From Paramacrobiotus metropolitanus (lineage: Eukaryota; Tardigrada; Eutardigrada; Parachela; Macrobiotidae), in assembly GCF_019649055.1 (NCBI RefSeq), contig NW_026570276.1, positions 558,001 to 622,000 on the forward strand: a stretch of 64,000 nt of DNA, read 5' to 3'. The position numbers were made by a program, and so were the translations under genes. Numbering within the stretch: position 1 is the stretch's first letter; each line of letters opens with the position of its first letter. The notes beneath the pieces are model-generated. The model worked only from the letters and a program-made list of their open reading frames with translations. It was not told the origin of the DNA and ran no database searches. Positions 11,959 to 23,373 of the stretch are shown here, one piece after another.

Positions 11959-14790
11959 ATGGATAATTCTACCGAAGTGTTTTCTTCATCCACATTATCC
12001 TTTACTAATCTCAGTCAACATCCGAGCATCAGCTCTGCTAACGGTAGCTCAGACGTAATCAGTGGAGATCATCACCAAGTCGGTTATGACAGTGACGACA
12101 CAACCACACGATACACTCGTTTTACAGAACGTCAAATTTTGGATGTGTACTTAGCTTTTCGAGGTGTGTACTGCTGCTTGTTGATCCTGTGCACCGTGGG
12201 CAATGGACTGAATCTGGTGGTGCTGATACGCAGTGTCCGCACGTGGAAGACTTCTTCGTGTCATTACATGATCGGCACCGCCGTTGCTGATTTGTTGGTG
12301 TTGTAAGTTGAAAAGTACTTTAGGAAGCCACATGAGTACTCCAGTTCATATTATTACAATTTGAGTAAGCACAATAACGTTCCAGCATAAAAACAAATTT
12401 AGTAAACGTTGCATCAGTTGGTAGTTATTTAATACGTAACTTATTATACGTACGTCAGCACTGCTGACGTACGTCAGCATTTTGTTAAGATAATAGAAAC
12501 GCTGCTGACTCAGCAGCGTTTCTATTATCTTAACAAAATGGGTGGCCCAAAAAAATGTGGGTCTCCGTTTTTGTTTTGCTGTTCGTGAACCACTTGTCGT
12601 ACAAGGAAGTTTTGGATTTATTGAATTACAAATTTATTAGCTACTGAATGCAGAAGAAGTTTTTTTGAAAAGTTGTGACGCGATCGCGAAAAACTAAGCC
12701 AACGGAAATCGTGCGGAATCGTGTTGTGACCCAGCTTTTGAACTCCAAAATTTTGTGTCATTATTATGTATGCTAACTGTTTTAATTTTTCCAGCTGTTT
12801 CTTGTAAAGAAAGTCGTTCTTTGTCAGCATACAAAAAGCCGTTTCCATAGTACACGCGATGGGGGAGCAATGCATCCGACTCATTTTTGAATAAATGCCG
12901 ATTTTTTGATTAATTTTTAATCTACTTTATTGTAATTTTTTTGCTGCATGACAGGATGAAACAAAGCGGGTCGGTTTAGCTGTTATGTATAGCTAAGGTA
13001 TTGCTCTTATAGAAGGAAGTTTGATTGAGATCCGCTTTTGCAGCATTGGTGAGAAATTCATTTTTGAAAATGTTGATGGAGGATTTCACGAAAATTAAAT
13101 GTGCGGCGCTCCAGCTTTCCAGCTTCCGGCCCGAACGCGGTGACCAGAATACCGTATCCCTTTACCTCTAAAGAAATAATCCCTCTACCTGAAATGCTAA
13201 AGTGACAAACTTTAACCTGCTAAGCTGAATAATAGCAATTTTTAGTTCGCTGATGGGGAAATCCAAATTTCCGGTTCTGGGACACCGTCAAAATCAATCT
13301 ATTTTAGTAAAATAAATTACGAAAAAGTTAAATCTTTGTTTACGTTAAGTACGAATCTGTACGATTAAGCGATTTCATGTCTTAAACATTGTTCTTTCGA
13401 AAAAAACCAATTTGACGTTGGGCGGGGCCATTGCACAATGATTAACTAGACCGCCATTTTATTGGGCCACCCGGTATCACGCAAAAACTGAAAGTCACTT
13501 GACACTATAAAATCATTTAGGAAATTTCTCCGAAATAGTTTAGATCTTTCCCTTTTTCGTACAGCTTCCTTTGTAGATGGCTCGGATTAGACGAATGGTT
13601 AGCCACGGCAATGCTGGGTGATCAGGATGATCCAATCGGTGTGCCGCTGCTTCTTCCATGGTTTTTGGATGCTTCAATGATGTTAGCGGATTGGTGAGAT
13701 TTCGGGTATTTCGCTAACATGTTTATTTCTGTAATTTTAGTTTTTCAGGATCCTGGTTGTGTTCTCCTGGGAACGGCTACTTGTGATTGTAAGTCCTTTT
13801 CGTTTCGGATTTCTGCAACGGGTTTCAACAGCGCGCATCATTATTGTCTTACTCGCCATCCTGTCGCTCGCATGCTATATGCACGATTTTACTACCAACT
13901 ATATAACCTTAATGAATGACCTAACGGACAAACCGGACTCCAATAAACCACATTACGGTTACCCGAACTGGCAGGAGTTTTGGGATCTCGTCGATGCAAA
14001 TGCCCTGGTTAGTACCGTGCCTAAGGGTACCGTAAGACTGTAAAATGCAGGTGCTTCGTTTTGTCGCGCATTGCACAAACTAGCGCTTCTCTGTTTAAAA
14101 TCCGGCACTATTTGCGCACGTCGGATATGTTTCTGTTGCGTACTTTGGGCTATCTTTTGGTAAATTTTGAGCCGCGGCCCGGTTGGATATTATAAATTTT
14201 TTTGGCTATTGATGTACGTTTCTGGAACTGATAACCAATTAATTTGTTGTGATGGTTCTGTAGATTGCAGTGCGCATTCTGACATTTCTGCTGATCCTTA
14301 TTCCCAGTGTAATCCTAGTTGCCTTCCTTGCTCGCCATCGACGATCCGAGTTTGGTGAGCTGCGCCGCTTGCAGAGGCAACAGAGTGCCTCGAGTGCGGC
14401 ATCCGCGTCGTCCATGTCCCAGCACGGAATCAATATCATTCTGCTAAGTAGTGCATTGTTGTATCTCATCACGCGTTCCCTAAAATGTTTGACGTATGCG
14501 CCGGCCCCGAAACTATACCGTGGACCGTTAAATTTGCTTATCGCGACGATATGAGTTTATTTAGTATGATGCAACCAATCATCACTGCAACCACGTACAT
14601 GGGTTATTCGTTGAATTTCTACCTTTACCTGCTGACTGAACGTCAGTATCGGCAGCGTTTTATCGAGCTAGTCGTCCGTCCAGTGCGCCAGCGATGCTTC
14701 CCCAGAATATTCGCAAGCGGAACTCCTCAACAACGGACTGTAAGTCTGGAGAGCAGTTTAAGGACGACGACTGATACCACACAGCTGTAG
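11959..14790 (+). CDS. Rhodopsin-like GPCR, copy 2 (one-base frameshift in last exon)
   Basis: Exons 11959-12302, 13577-13693, 13749-14031 and 14264-14790 use the same intron phases (2, 2, 0) as GPCR-1. Exon 1 has TM1 (LCTVGNGLNLVVLI) and TM2 start (AVADLLVL). Exon 2 reads WLGLDEWLA and PWFLDASMMLADW. Exon 3 reads ILVVFSWERLLVI. Exon 4 holds TM5 (ILTFLLILIPS), TM6 and TM7 (YSLNFYLYLL), then TERQYRQRF. The frame slips once near 14480. One more C in the ccc of tccctaaaatg would join the two halves and give 423 residues, so this is either a young pseudogene or a consensus error. The C-terminus TQL is again a class I PDZ-ligand pattern. Intron 1 is filled by a palindrome and a MITE. The gene lies in the segment inferred to be inverted. 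It is the most diverged of the well-preserved copies. Confidence 0.75.
12478..12540. repeat. Perfect 63-bp palindrome
   Basis: Two 31-nt arms are exact reverse complements around a single central C at 12509. Arm ends read cattttgtta and taacaaaatg, and the centre is gctgactcagc. The right arm abuts the GGGTGGCCC end of the MITE at 12540. Just left is a second small palindrome (tacgtcagcactgctgacgta). The element lies in intron 1 of GPCR-2. Confidence 0.9.
12540..13472. mobile_element. MITE with GGGTGGCCCAA termini in GPCR-2 intron 1
   Basis: The left end GGGTGGCCCAAAAAAATG pairs with the right end attttattgggccaccc. The 0.93-kb interior has no clear transposase. An 88-codon minus frame at 12618-12884 is not convincing. 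Termini of this kind are common in mariner-type elements, but a TA duplication is not evident, so the assignment is tentative. Confidence 0.6.
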
Positions 14791-15139
14791 CAGCGTTCAA
14801 TCTCTGCCAGGACTGAACGGTTAATTCACTGTTAGACCATAGACACTACCGAATCAGTACCGATAAAATTGCGTGACTTTGCGGCGAGATGAGAAAAGCG
14901 TGTTGTAGAATGAATGCATTTGCTTTATTATGAAGCGGAATTGGTCGACGAGGTTAAAACAATATTCCGCATAGATTTTTTGAAGGTACGCAAATCAGAA
15001 TGACGGTTTCATCCGTACACTCCCCTGATCACAAGCGTAATGCAGATTCCCTGCATCAGCAATACAAAGTGGACTAGGAGGCTTAGAGGAGTGGTACTCC
15101 TCTCCTAACCATCATAACGGTTAATGTTATTATGATTTG

Positions 15140-17539
15140 GGCCAAGGTCAAAAAGAGGAAGGAATAAATAAAGGAAGGAAATTTCATGGTCAAAAAGAGG
15201 AAGGAATATTTAAAGGAAGGAATGTTTTTTTTGACCAGAAAGGAAGAAAATTTCGATGGAAAAAAAAGATAAGGAAATTTTCGTGGTCAAAAAAGGAAAG
15301 AAATTTCGATGGTCAAAAACAAGAAAACATTTCTCTGCAGTTAATGCGCTAAGAAAATTTGTAAAAGTTTTGGAAATTAAGTACTTAAATAATTAAGTTT
15401 TAGGAAATAAGTACGTTACTGTCCGTTTGATCAAGTAATGCTAGAATACCTAAGCGTTACAGCCAGACCTATTAATTTTACGATAAGAGTACAAACGGCG
15501 CAAACTGTTCTTACCGAATGTTTTAGAAGCCTGACGTTTAAATAATGATGCGGTCTTTCGATTATACTGTTATGATATTCTAATTAATATGCTGCAAATT
15601 CAAAGTTTCAGTGTTAAACTAAAACAAAGCAAAGTATGTTCACATAGATAAGTTAGCAGGCCACAAAATAAGCAACCGCAAAAGAAGTACTCAAGTAAAC
15701 ACAAAATTAGTAAAAGCATCTGACCACAAATTCCACAATGTACGCTGAATAGCAGCCGAAAAACTCAGGATCAAGGAGATATTAATTGTTGTCAAACCAA
15801 CGAAAAATTAACTGCTGTTAAATAGTTCCCTCCGAAACCCTACGATAACTTTGAGTTCTTAAAGTGTAAAATGTATTGTCAAGTTGTCAACTGAGGGGCC
15901 GGTGTCCATTTGTTATAATCACAAAGATAGATTCGTATGTACTCAACATCATCATCGTGAGCAGAAGGCTCCATACTTATTATTAGCTGTAGTTGCGTCA
16001 CATTAATTAGCCACAATAATTGTTACATTAATTAGTCACATTAATTAGTCACATTAATTGGTATTAGCGAGAATTTGTCTAGAACCAGACATGAGCCAGG
16101 AGTTTGCTACCGGAACGTCAGACTACACCATGTGACCATGGTGCTTTACTGAAATGAGTGAATAAGGAATAACGCATGGCAACATAATTTATAATATGCA
16201 ACTTTTCTTACCCTGTCTGCCACTGCTTCTGATTTCACTGCACTCTGTAAAAAAAGGCAGGCGCCTTACTGTTTACTCCTACTGATAAGTCACGTATCAT
16301 TAACTGTATTGCGGTGACTCTCAGATCGCTACATCGCAGTCTCGCAGAACGGTCCAAAAGCCATAAAATGGCAAGCGGTCTGAATCAGACCCATTCTTCC
16401 CTGCAAACCATCTTCTGTGACGATCCTGCAGCACGGTCCAAATCGCCTTTTTCAACCGGTAGGTATTTGTGTCCTGCAGCTCCTGCTCCCTTTCAAAAAA
16501 GACATAGGGAGAAGGGCAGGTACGTCCTGCAGCTCCCTGCTCCCTTCAAAAAAGTCACAGAGAAGGGCAGGCCAGTTACCCTTTGCTCTACACGCGCTTT
16601 TAGCGGTTATTGTACATTAGATCTGTTGGTGCTGATGTGCTAAACGCCTGCTATGTACTTTGCATATTCGCAAGCTTCTTTCAAAACGCAGCCTTTTCGG
16701 ATCAGCCGGCAGAGAGCTGAGATGTAGCGGTATGCTGAGATGTAGCGATCTGAGAGTCACCGCAATACAGTTATTGCATGAACGCAGAGTCGCAGACTAA
16801 AAAGTTACTAGTATAGCCCACGCGAAAACGGCGCAAAGCTCTTGTCTGTTGTGTGTTATCCCGCTGCGGTGTCCGTTCATTTCGGAAACCATTCATTTCA
16901 AAAACCGTATATTTCGAAATATTTCCTTCGGTTTTATTATACTTTCTTATGTTACTGTTCAAATGACTTTAAGGTTTCTTGATTTTCTTAAGTTCATGAT
17001 TAGGTTCTTTAATTAGGGTTCTAATTAGGTGGTTTTCTTGGTATTATTCAAATGTTTTCTTAGGTTTCTTGGGTTTTCTAATGTTCTTAATTAGGTTTCT
17101 TAATTACGTTTCGTAATTAAATGGTTTTCTTAGGTTTCCTTATGTTATTCTGGTTTTCTTAGGTTTCTGAGGTTTCCCTATTTTTGTTATTTGTCTCTTA
17201 AGTTTTATTATGTTTTTTTACGTTGTTACTCTTTTTTATGTGTTCTTATGTATTGTAATCTTATCTTTCTTTTGTTTTCTTTTCGAAATGTTTGGTTTCC
17301 GAAATGAACGGTTTCCGAAATTTTCTCATTTTTTTACCATCGAAATTTTCTTCCTTTTTGATCAAAAAACATTCCTTCCTTTAAATATTCTTTCCTCTTT
17401 TTGACCATGAAATTTCCTTCCTTTAAATATTCTTTCCTCTTTTTGACCATGAAATTTCCTTCCTTTATTTATTCCTTCCTCTTTTTGACCAAAAAAATTT
17501 CCTTCCTTTAATTATTCCTTCCTCTTTTTGACCTTGGCC
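15140..17539 (-). mobile_element. Non-autonomous TIR DNA transposon, copy B (inverted to copy A)
   Basis: This is the reverse complement of 4428-6754 over its full length, at very high identity by eye. It is 73 bp longer, mainly through extra terminal tandem units near 17400-17530. It is flanked by atgatttg (15132-15139) and taatatca (17540-17547). Read in the element's own orientation these are caaatcat on one side and tgatatta on the other, which are exactly the two mismatched flanks of copy A. It has no transposase. It contains the same nested MITE (16302-16772). Frames found in it (for example 16314-16643) are not genes. Confidence 0.85.
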
Positions 17540-17547
17540 TAATATCA

Positions 17548-17926
17548 TATTAATTTTGTGACAACTGGACCAATCGTAAACCCTTCCAGGTGCCAAGCAC
17601 CGACACAAATCCAAAAATGCTTCCGATAGTCCCCTCCTGCCTGGCAAGTGCTACATCATACATTTTTTAAAATGTTTCACCTAAATGCTTCCTAATAGTT
17701 CCTGAGCATATAGACATACAAGCAGCTCAAAAATTAGCGAAGTTATTGATTTTCTGAAATTTCCTAATTTTGTTGCGATGGTCAGTGGTCACCGCACGCG
17801 CGCTGTAGCACGTACGATCGGCATTTGGAAAGATCCACGGGACGTGCAGTGCCCGCAAAAAACGATATTGCGACATAAAATGCAATTATACTACTATATG
17901 TGCACTCTGTACTCATTAAATTTGTA
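17548..17926. other. No gene seen
   Basis: Single-copy looking sequence between transposon copy B and the repeat at 17927. No exon, RNA gene or element end is recognised. Confidence 0.5.
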
Positions 17927-18055
17927 TTAGACCACGCCCGACTGACCTTTGCAGCTAAAATTATTTTTTTAAGCATGCCACGGTAGTCTACTACCTTTGT
18001 ACAAAAAACGATATTTTTTTGAATTTGGAGGCGGAAATGCTGCCCTGGTAAGTTA
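17927..18055 (+). repeat. Dispersed repeat, partner of 6830-6960
   Basis: Shares the gtctactacc and gaatttggaggcgga segments with 6830-6960 in direct orientation. Similarity stops abruptly after ctgccctggt in both. Confidence 0.6.
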
Positions 18056-18239
18056 CAGAGCAGTGCACTGAGTGCACGTAGTGATGTACTGTTGTTGGAT
18101 CATTTGGATGTAGGTATTTCCATGACAACTGCGCCGTAGCTTCTACTGTACTGTAGACTCAGCAGTCAGCACCAAGTGTCAGAATACAGGGAGCTTAAAA
18201 AGTACAGAATACTTCCAGAATCCAGGTATTGTTATTTGT

Positions 18240-18545
18240 TATCAATATCAATATCAATAGATTCATATATTCTTACGTCCTTATTTTTTGGAAATTATCT
18301 CCTAAATCAAGATTGATTTTTTCAATAAGTTGATAATTTTATAAAATAAAGCATTGCACAAACGTTCCTAACTTTATCTTTAAAAAAATCTTAAGTCTTG
18401 GAGAAGGTTTAAAAAAATTTTTAAAAGTTGTAGTACTTAAGGGTTGTTAGTACTTAACGGTTGCTAGTTTTGGAAATTATCTCCTAAATCAACATTGATT
18501 TTTCCATTAAGTTGTTAATTTTATAAAATGAAGCATCTTCCAAAG
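18240..18545 (+). repeat. AT-rich tandem repeat, about 183-bp period
   Basis: The phrase ttggaaattatctcctaaat occurs at about 18288 and 18471, followed each time by the same 70 bp. It is the same family as 1-240 in the opposite orientation. Together the two blocks bracket the first 18 kb. Confidence 0.65.
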
Positions 18546-19010
18546 CTTCCTACCTGCAGCTTGGAATAAAATTTCTGGTTTCCGGAACGTTTTCAGAAAC
18601 CCTTTCGAACTTTCTTTACTTAGCGTTTAAAGTTCATAGAAATTTCCAGTAAATTCTGGAAACGTCTCGAATGAGCAAATACAAGTTTCGCAGCTTAGCA
18701 GCCTAATTACCTAAACTACAGATCTGTGTATGTTATTTAAATTGTCAATTCAATCAAAATAATAACTTTTTTAAATTCTTGAAAACTTTAAGATGTTTTT
18801 AAAACATGTTCGAATACCTCAAAATAACTTTTAATTTTTCCAAAGTCGGCTCCAAAGCTTTTACATTTCCATAATTTCTAAATATTTCTAAATATGACTC
18901 GGCCCCGCGCAGCGGGGCCGGGGGCCGTTACCTCTAATTTTTTGAGCCTCCAGAGTTTCGAAATTTTAAAAACGTCTAGAAATGTCTGAGTACCTCAATA
19001 TCTCGCGGTC
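18546..19010. other. AT-rich DNA with one GC-rich hairpin, no gene seen
   Basis: At about 18902-18922 cggccccgc and gcggggccg form a 9-bp stem in otherwise AT-rich DNA. No exon or element boundary is recognised. Confidence 0.5.
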
Positions 19011-19014
19011 TTAA

Positions 19015-20106
19015 GGGATTTTCCCCGGTACATACAGTAGCACCAAATTTGTATATATCCACGGCAACTTCCGCTGTCGCGCGCTCCGAAACCCTAATTC
19101 TCATAACGGTCCTCATACTCATAACCCTATTCCTAATTCAGAATTCATACTCAAAACGGCTTTCATAATCATAATCATGCTTTGATCCTACCGGTTATCA
19201 TAATATTATTTTTGTTCATAATCATAACTCAAACCTTTACCGCTACTCATACCAGTGCGCTACTGCCCTTAATGTTATTAGTAAAAGCATTATATTATTT
19301 ATTAATCATAAAAACCGTATTATTGACACTAAGTAGTAATAGCTGTTGCGCAAATTGTGCACCGTTCTTGAATTTTTTTTAAAAATTTTTTTTTATATCT
19401 GGCTAGCATGTCCTGGCTAGCAACGATTAAACTGCGTTATTACCGTTCCTGCGTTACATTTCTGTACAGTGTACACGATGCTTTTGTCGAAATTTAGTTT
19501 TGTGGAAATGAAAAGTTAACGGCCCGTTCACTTTTTGTTTGGTGGAAGCTACGTAGTAAGCCCATTAACATTTCAGGTTTTTTTATCAGTAGCACTAGTT
19601 TAAAAAATGGACGAAAGTGGACAATGGTAGATTTTCTTGCTCAGTTTTTATATGCAGATTAAATTACTTAGCTTTCGTTACTCAGTTCAAGTTTACTGTA
19701 GTTATTTGTAATGAAGCGATTTTCTAATAAATATTTTTTCGCTACTAATTCAGATGAAATAATTTTTACGAGTGGACGAAAGCGGGTGGTTGAGTAGACT
19801 TACCTGAACACATGGTTGTAATTGGATGTTACATTTTTGACACACCAGCATGAGTAATGGTTAAGATATGAGCTATAATTATGAATAAATTACAGTAATA
19901 TGATGACCGGTAGGACCAAAGTATGATTATGATTATGAGGGCCGTTATGAGTATGAATTCGGAATTAGGAGTAGGATTATGAGTATGAGAGCCGTTATGA
20001 ATATTAGGTACATACCTAGCCATGCAAAAAAATGTTTAGGATTGCGCGACAGCGAAAGTTCCCGTGTATGTACCCGAATTTGGTACTATGTGCCAGGCCA
20101 AATCCC
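19015..20106. mobile_element. TTAA-flanked DNA element with long degenerate inverted arms
   Basis: It begins GGGATTTT and ends AAATCCC, with TTAA directly outside on both sides (19011-19014 and 20107-20110). Inner arms pair over about 190 bp: gctgtcgcgcgctcc against ggattgcgcgacagcg, and a cctaattc/cataacgg run against ccgttatgag/gaattagg. A TTAA target duplication is typical of piggyBac and Kolobok elements. No transposase is seen in 1.1 kb. The terminal sequences are related to the foldback element at 8489-9214. Confidence 0.65.
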
Positions 20107-20110
20107 TTAA

Positions 20111-20521
20111 TTGTCTAATTTATATGTCAAAATATCTAAAAGCCTAAATATCTAAAAGCCCGGCCGCGGCCCGTTTACCGTATTCACTCACATGGCGGCT
20201 CTGTGATACTGGTGGTAGCTTGGGCATTCACTAACCTCGAAATCTAATAAACATGTATTAATTTTATTTTAATAAATACTGAACAGCTTGACTGATGGCT
20301 GAAAAAATCTTACAATTAGTATCTAAACATGCAGCCTGCATGGACACCTTGGGCGACCGTTAACTGTTCCCCGCAAGTTTACATTAATTCTGCGCTGAAA
20401 AACTGGTATTTTATGGGTATCGTGTACAGATATATGACCCCACTCAATCCATTTTATCACCGTTAAAATATTATCTGTGGTACCAAAAAATTCAAGTTTT
20501 CAGTTCGTTAGATCGGTAATA
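20111..20521. other. No gene seen
   Basis: Single-copy looking AT-rich DNA between the TTAA element and the mariner-type transposon. No exon or repeat is recognised. Confidence 0.45.
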
Positions 20522-20523
20522 TA

Positions 20524-21817
20524 CAGAGGGTGATTTCGCAATATGCTTCCACTCCATTCATAAATTTATTATAATCTCCGCCGCATTTAACTTTATTCTA
20601 ATATTTGCTTTATCTGAAAGCCCTTCTTCTCTGCCATCAACTCCACACAATAACTCCAGGAAAGAAGTATTTGACGTATCAGGGTAATTTAAATACTAGA
20701 GAAGGATCGGCGCGCGACTGTTAACAAACCGCGAATCGACGCTGCATACTTGTGATACAAAATTCTTTTAAAAATCCCGTTCATTCCAAAATCCATGGAT
20801 GTTAAGTCCGGTAAGTTGCTCGGCCACATGCCCTTCGGAAAGTTTCGGATGCCGCGAGAAGCTAGCCGCTGGCAGATTTTTTTGGAAGTATATGCGGGAG
20901 CCGAGTCCTGATGAAGTGCCACCTTCCTTTCTTCGCCTGGATAGAAAACGGGGGAAGTCTTTTTGCACCAATGGCTCCAACACGTACTGAATGCAGAGAT
21001 CGGCGGGTATTTTAGGAGTGAGAGAAATGAACCGGATCGCTGTTAGGCCACGATAAGAAATTCCGGCGATAAACATAACACCTAGTGGTTTTTTAAATTT
21101 GCAAAATTTTATCCAGTTTTCAAGATTTTTGGATCCTTTAAACTCTAGCAGATCTTTCTTCGCTTGCCCGTATAATCAAGATAGACTCATGCTTCGTCGA
21201 TTAAAATGATGTGGAGTAAATTTCGCTGGTTCAGAAATTTGGCAAATCGGGAACCACGAGAAGCACGCTGTTTTGCCTGCTTATTTGATAGGGCCTGTAC
21301 TTTGACATTTTTACGTACTTTCGCTTCAAGATCCTGAAGAATAATCTTCGATATCGTGTACTGGGATGTCCTAAATTTCCTTGCCAACTGTCTATGAGAC
21401 GGTGGATTCGGTGTTTAGATAACCCTCTTGACTTCGGCGATGAGAGACTTTGTGGGAACTTTGGGTAGGCACTGATTTTCTAGGCGTTTTGCAGGCGAAC
21501 CATTTCCTTCACTCTCGGGCCCATAAAGTTTCAAGATCTCATTTACCGTAGTGTGAGAAATAGCGATCCCTTTGCTCATCAGACACTCGGCGATTTTTCT
21601 GGGGCTTTTACAAATTGTTGATAGAGCCGGCACTCGGCACCTTGTTTTTAAATCGGTTTTTCGTGCCATGTTTATCGCTCGAACTAAGCAAATCATTTTG
21701 AACAATCAGGCACACTTTATCCCACAAGACTGGTTAGCAAACAGATTAAAAGAATAGAAAGGGAAATTTTCGGGAATTTTTTCCCGTGCTGGAAGCATAT
21801 TGCGAAATCACCCTCTG
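20524..21817 (-). mobile_element. Mariner-type (Tc1/mariner superfamily) transposon, broken
   Basis: Length 1294 bp. Inverted ends of about 28 bp, cagagggtgatttcgcaata at the left and its complement at the right, sit between TA dinucleotides (20522-20523 and 21818-21819). Minus-strand frames between 21705 and 20690 give a transposase in order: an N-terminal DNA-binding region, then ILIDEA with the first catalytic D, then LHQDSAPAYTSKK with the second D, then WPSNLPDLTSMDFG with the third D 38 positions on (DD37D-like spacing, as in maT elements). The frame is interrupted at least twice (a stop between the N-terminal and middle parts, and a shift before the HQD motif), so this copy cannot make its transposase. 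Its ends resemble those of the MITE at 36114-37040. Confidence 0.88.
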
Positions 21818-22095
21818 TACATTAAAAACGCGTTAAAGAACCATGAAAAACAGAAAAACTTACGTGGCTTTCGCAGTTTTCAGAAAATGGTCGAATTTAA
21901 CCGGAAACCTTGAAAAAATTCCGCATTTCTACATTTTTAAAATATTTTCGTTGGCCTCGCTGGGTTTTATATTTGAAATATTTCTCAGAATTTTTTTTAT
22001 TGCTGTACGAAGTATATTTTGTATTTCTTTCATTCTTCCATACCTTGAACACAACTGGTCGCGCGCTAGCGCGACCGATACTTGTATTATATATT

Positions 22096-22803
22096 AGTAC
22101 TACTCGAAACGCTCTTTAAATTGTGTTCTGTAAGATACAGAGCCGGAAGTTCTGTAACTTTTGATACCACCCCCTTACCGCTGATTGGACGTCTGAGTTA
22201 AAGTGTTCTGTATCTAAAAGGAACTCTCCTGGCTCCGTTACGATACAGAACTCGCATTTCTTGCTATGTCAAATTTATTTTTTGATGTGGATGCACAGTC
22301 CGCTGTACGTCTAAAGTCCTATTTTTAATTTTCAAGATTTGAGGGTGTAAGTAACGGGAATTTAATTGTTCCTGTCGAATCAACATTCCAGTTCTGCTTT
22401 GTTCACTGTTTTTAGGCTGCCTGCGACTGTGCATGTTTGAATTTGTATCGATGGCAACAGGCACCTTCGCCATAGCCGTCAGCGCGAGGAATGGTAAAAC
22501 CACCTCGACGTACTTTACGTGCAATTGCGTTTCGCTTTTTCACCAGTCGTCTTATTTCTTCAACTTCATAAAACTTAAAATCGCCAGAAAAACAGAAAGA
22601 AAACGGCCACAAAATTGTTGTGAAAAATAAATAAATCGTTGACCGCATTGGTCAACGGTAACTGGGCGCTTTTAGAGTCCGTGGTCTCGTTGCTCTGTAA
22701 CGCTCTATAAGATTCAGCGCTGTACCATTGGTAGATTCACTTTTACAGAACTCCCGGCTCTGTATCTTACAGAACGCATTTAAAGTGCGTTTCGAGTAGT
22801 ACT
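22096..22803. mobile_element. MITE with about 60-bp terminal inverted repeats
   Basis: The left end agtactactcgaaacgc, continuing through gttctgtaagatacagagcc, pairs with ggctctgtatcttacagaac through gcgtttcgagtagtact at the right. The 0.7-kb interior has short frames on both strands but no recognisable transposase. The target duplication is ambiguous because the ends run into TA-rich DNA. Confidence 0.7.
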
Positions 22804-22957
22804 ATTGTTATGTGTTATATTGTTATGTGTTGGCTTTACAAAGGGGTACCCGCCTTCGGCGATCAGCATAATATATAAGTACTGATGGGCTTATGAACGC
22901 TTAGAAGTGTTTTTTGTACCATAATTCCATTAATTCGGACAATTGTGAAACAAATTA

Positions 22958-23373
22958 GGTGACCACTCCGTACACACCCTTTCACACCCTTTTACTCCGT
23001 ACACAACCTTTTGCACTACCTTTCATTCCGTGCACAACCTTTTCGGGCACTACCTTTCATTCCGTGTACAACCTTTGACATTTATACCATTCACTCGGTA
23101 CACTACCAATCCACGATCAGTAAAAGTCTTATTAAACGTTTACTGTAGTAACTGCTGCTAACGAAAAAGTGGCAGTTCCAGAAATAACTGTGCTGTAAAA
23201 AAATTGAAAAAATAAAAGGTAGTGCACCACTGCACGCACATAAAAGTAGTGCCGAAAGGTTGTGTACAGAGTAAAAGGTAGTGCTCAAAAAGGTTGTGCA
23301 CGGAATGAAAGGTAGTGCAAAAGGTTGTGTACGGATTAAAAAGGTGTGAAAGGGTGTGTACGGAGTGGTCACC
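22958..23373. mobile_element. Foldback element built of internal repeats
   Basis: The left end ggtgaccactccgtacacac pairs with gtgtgtacggagtggtcacc at the right. Each arm is itself a short tandem series of the type ccgtgcacaacctttt and gcactacctttcatt. A central unique segment of about 110 bp separates the arms. The frame at 23103-23447 crosses it and is not a gene. Confidence 0.75.
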
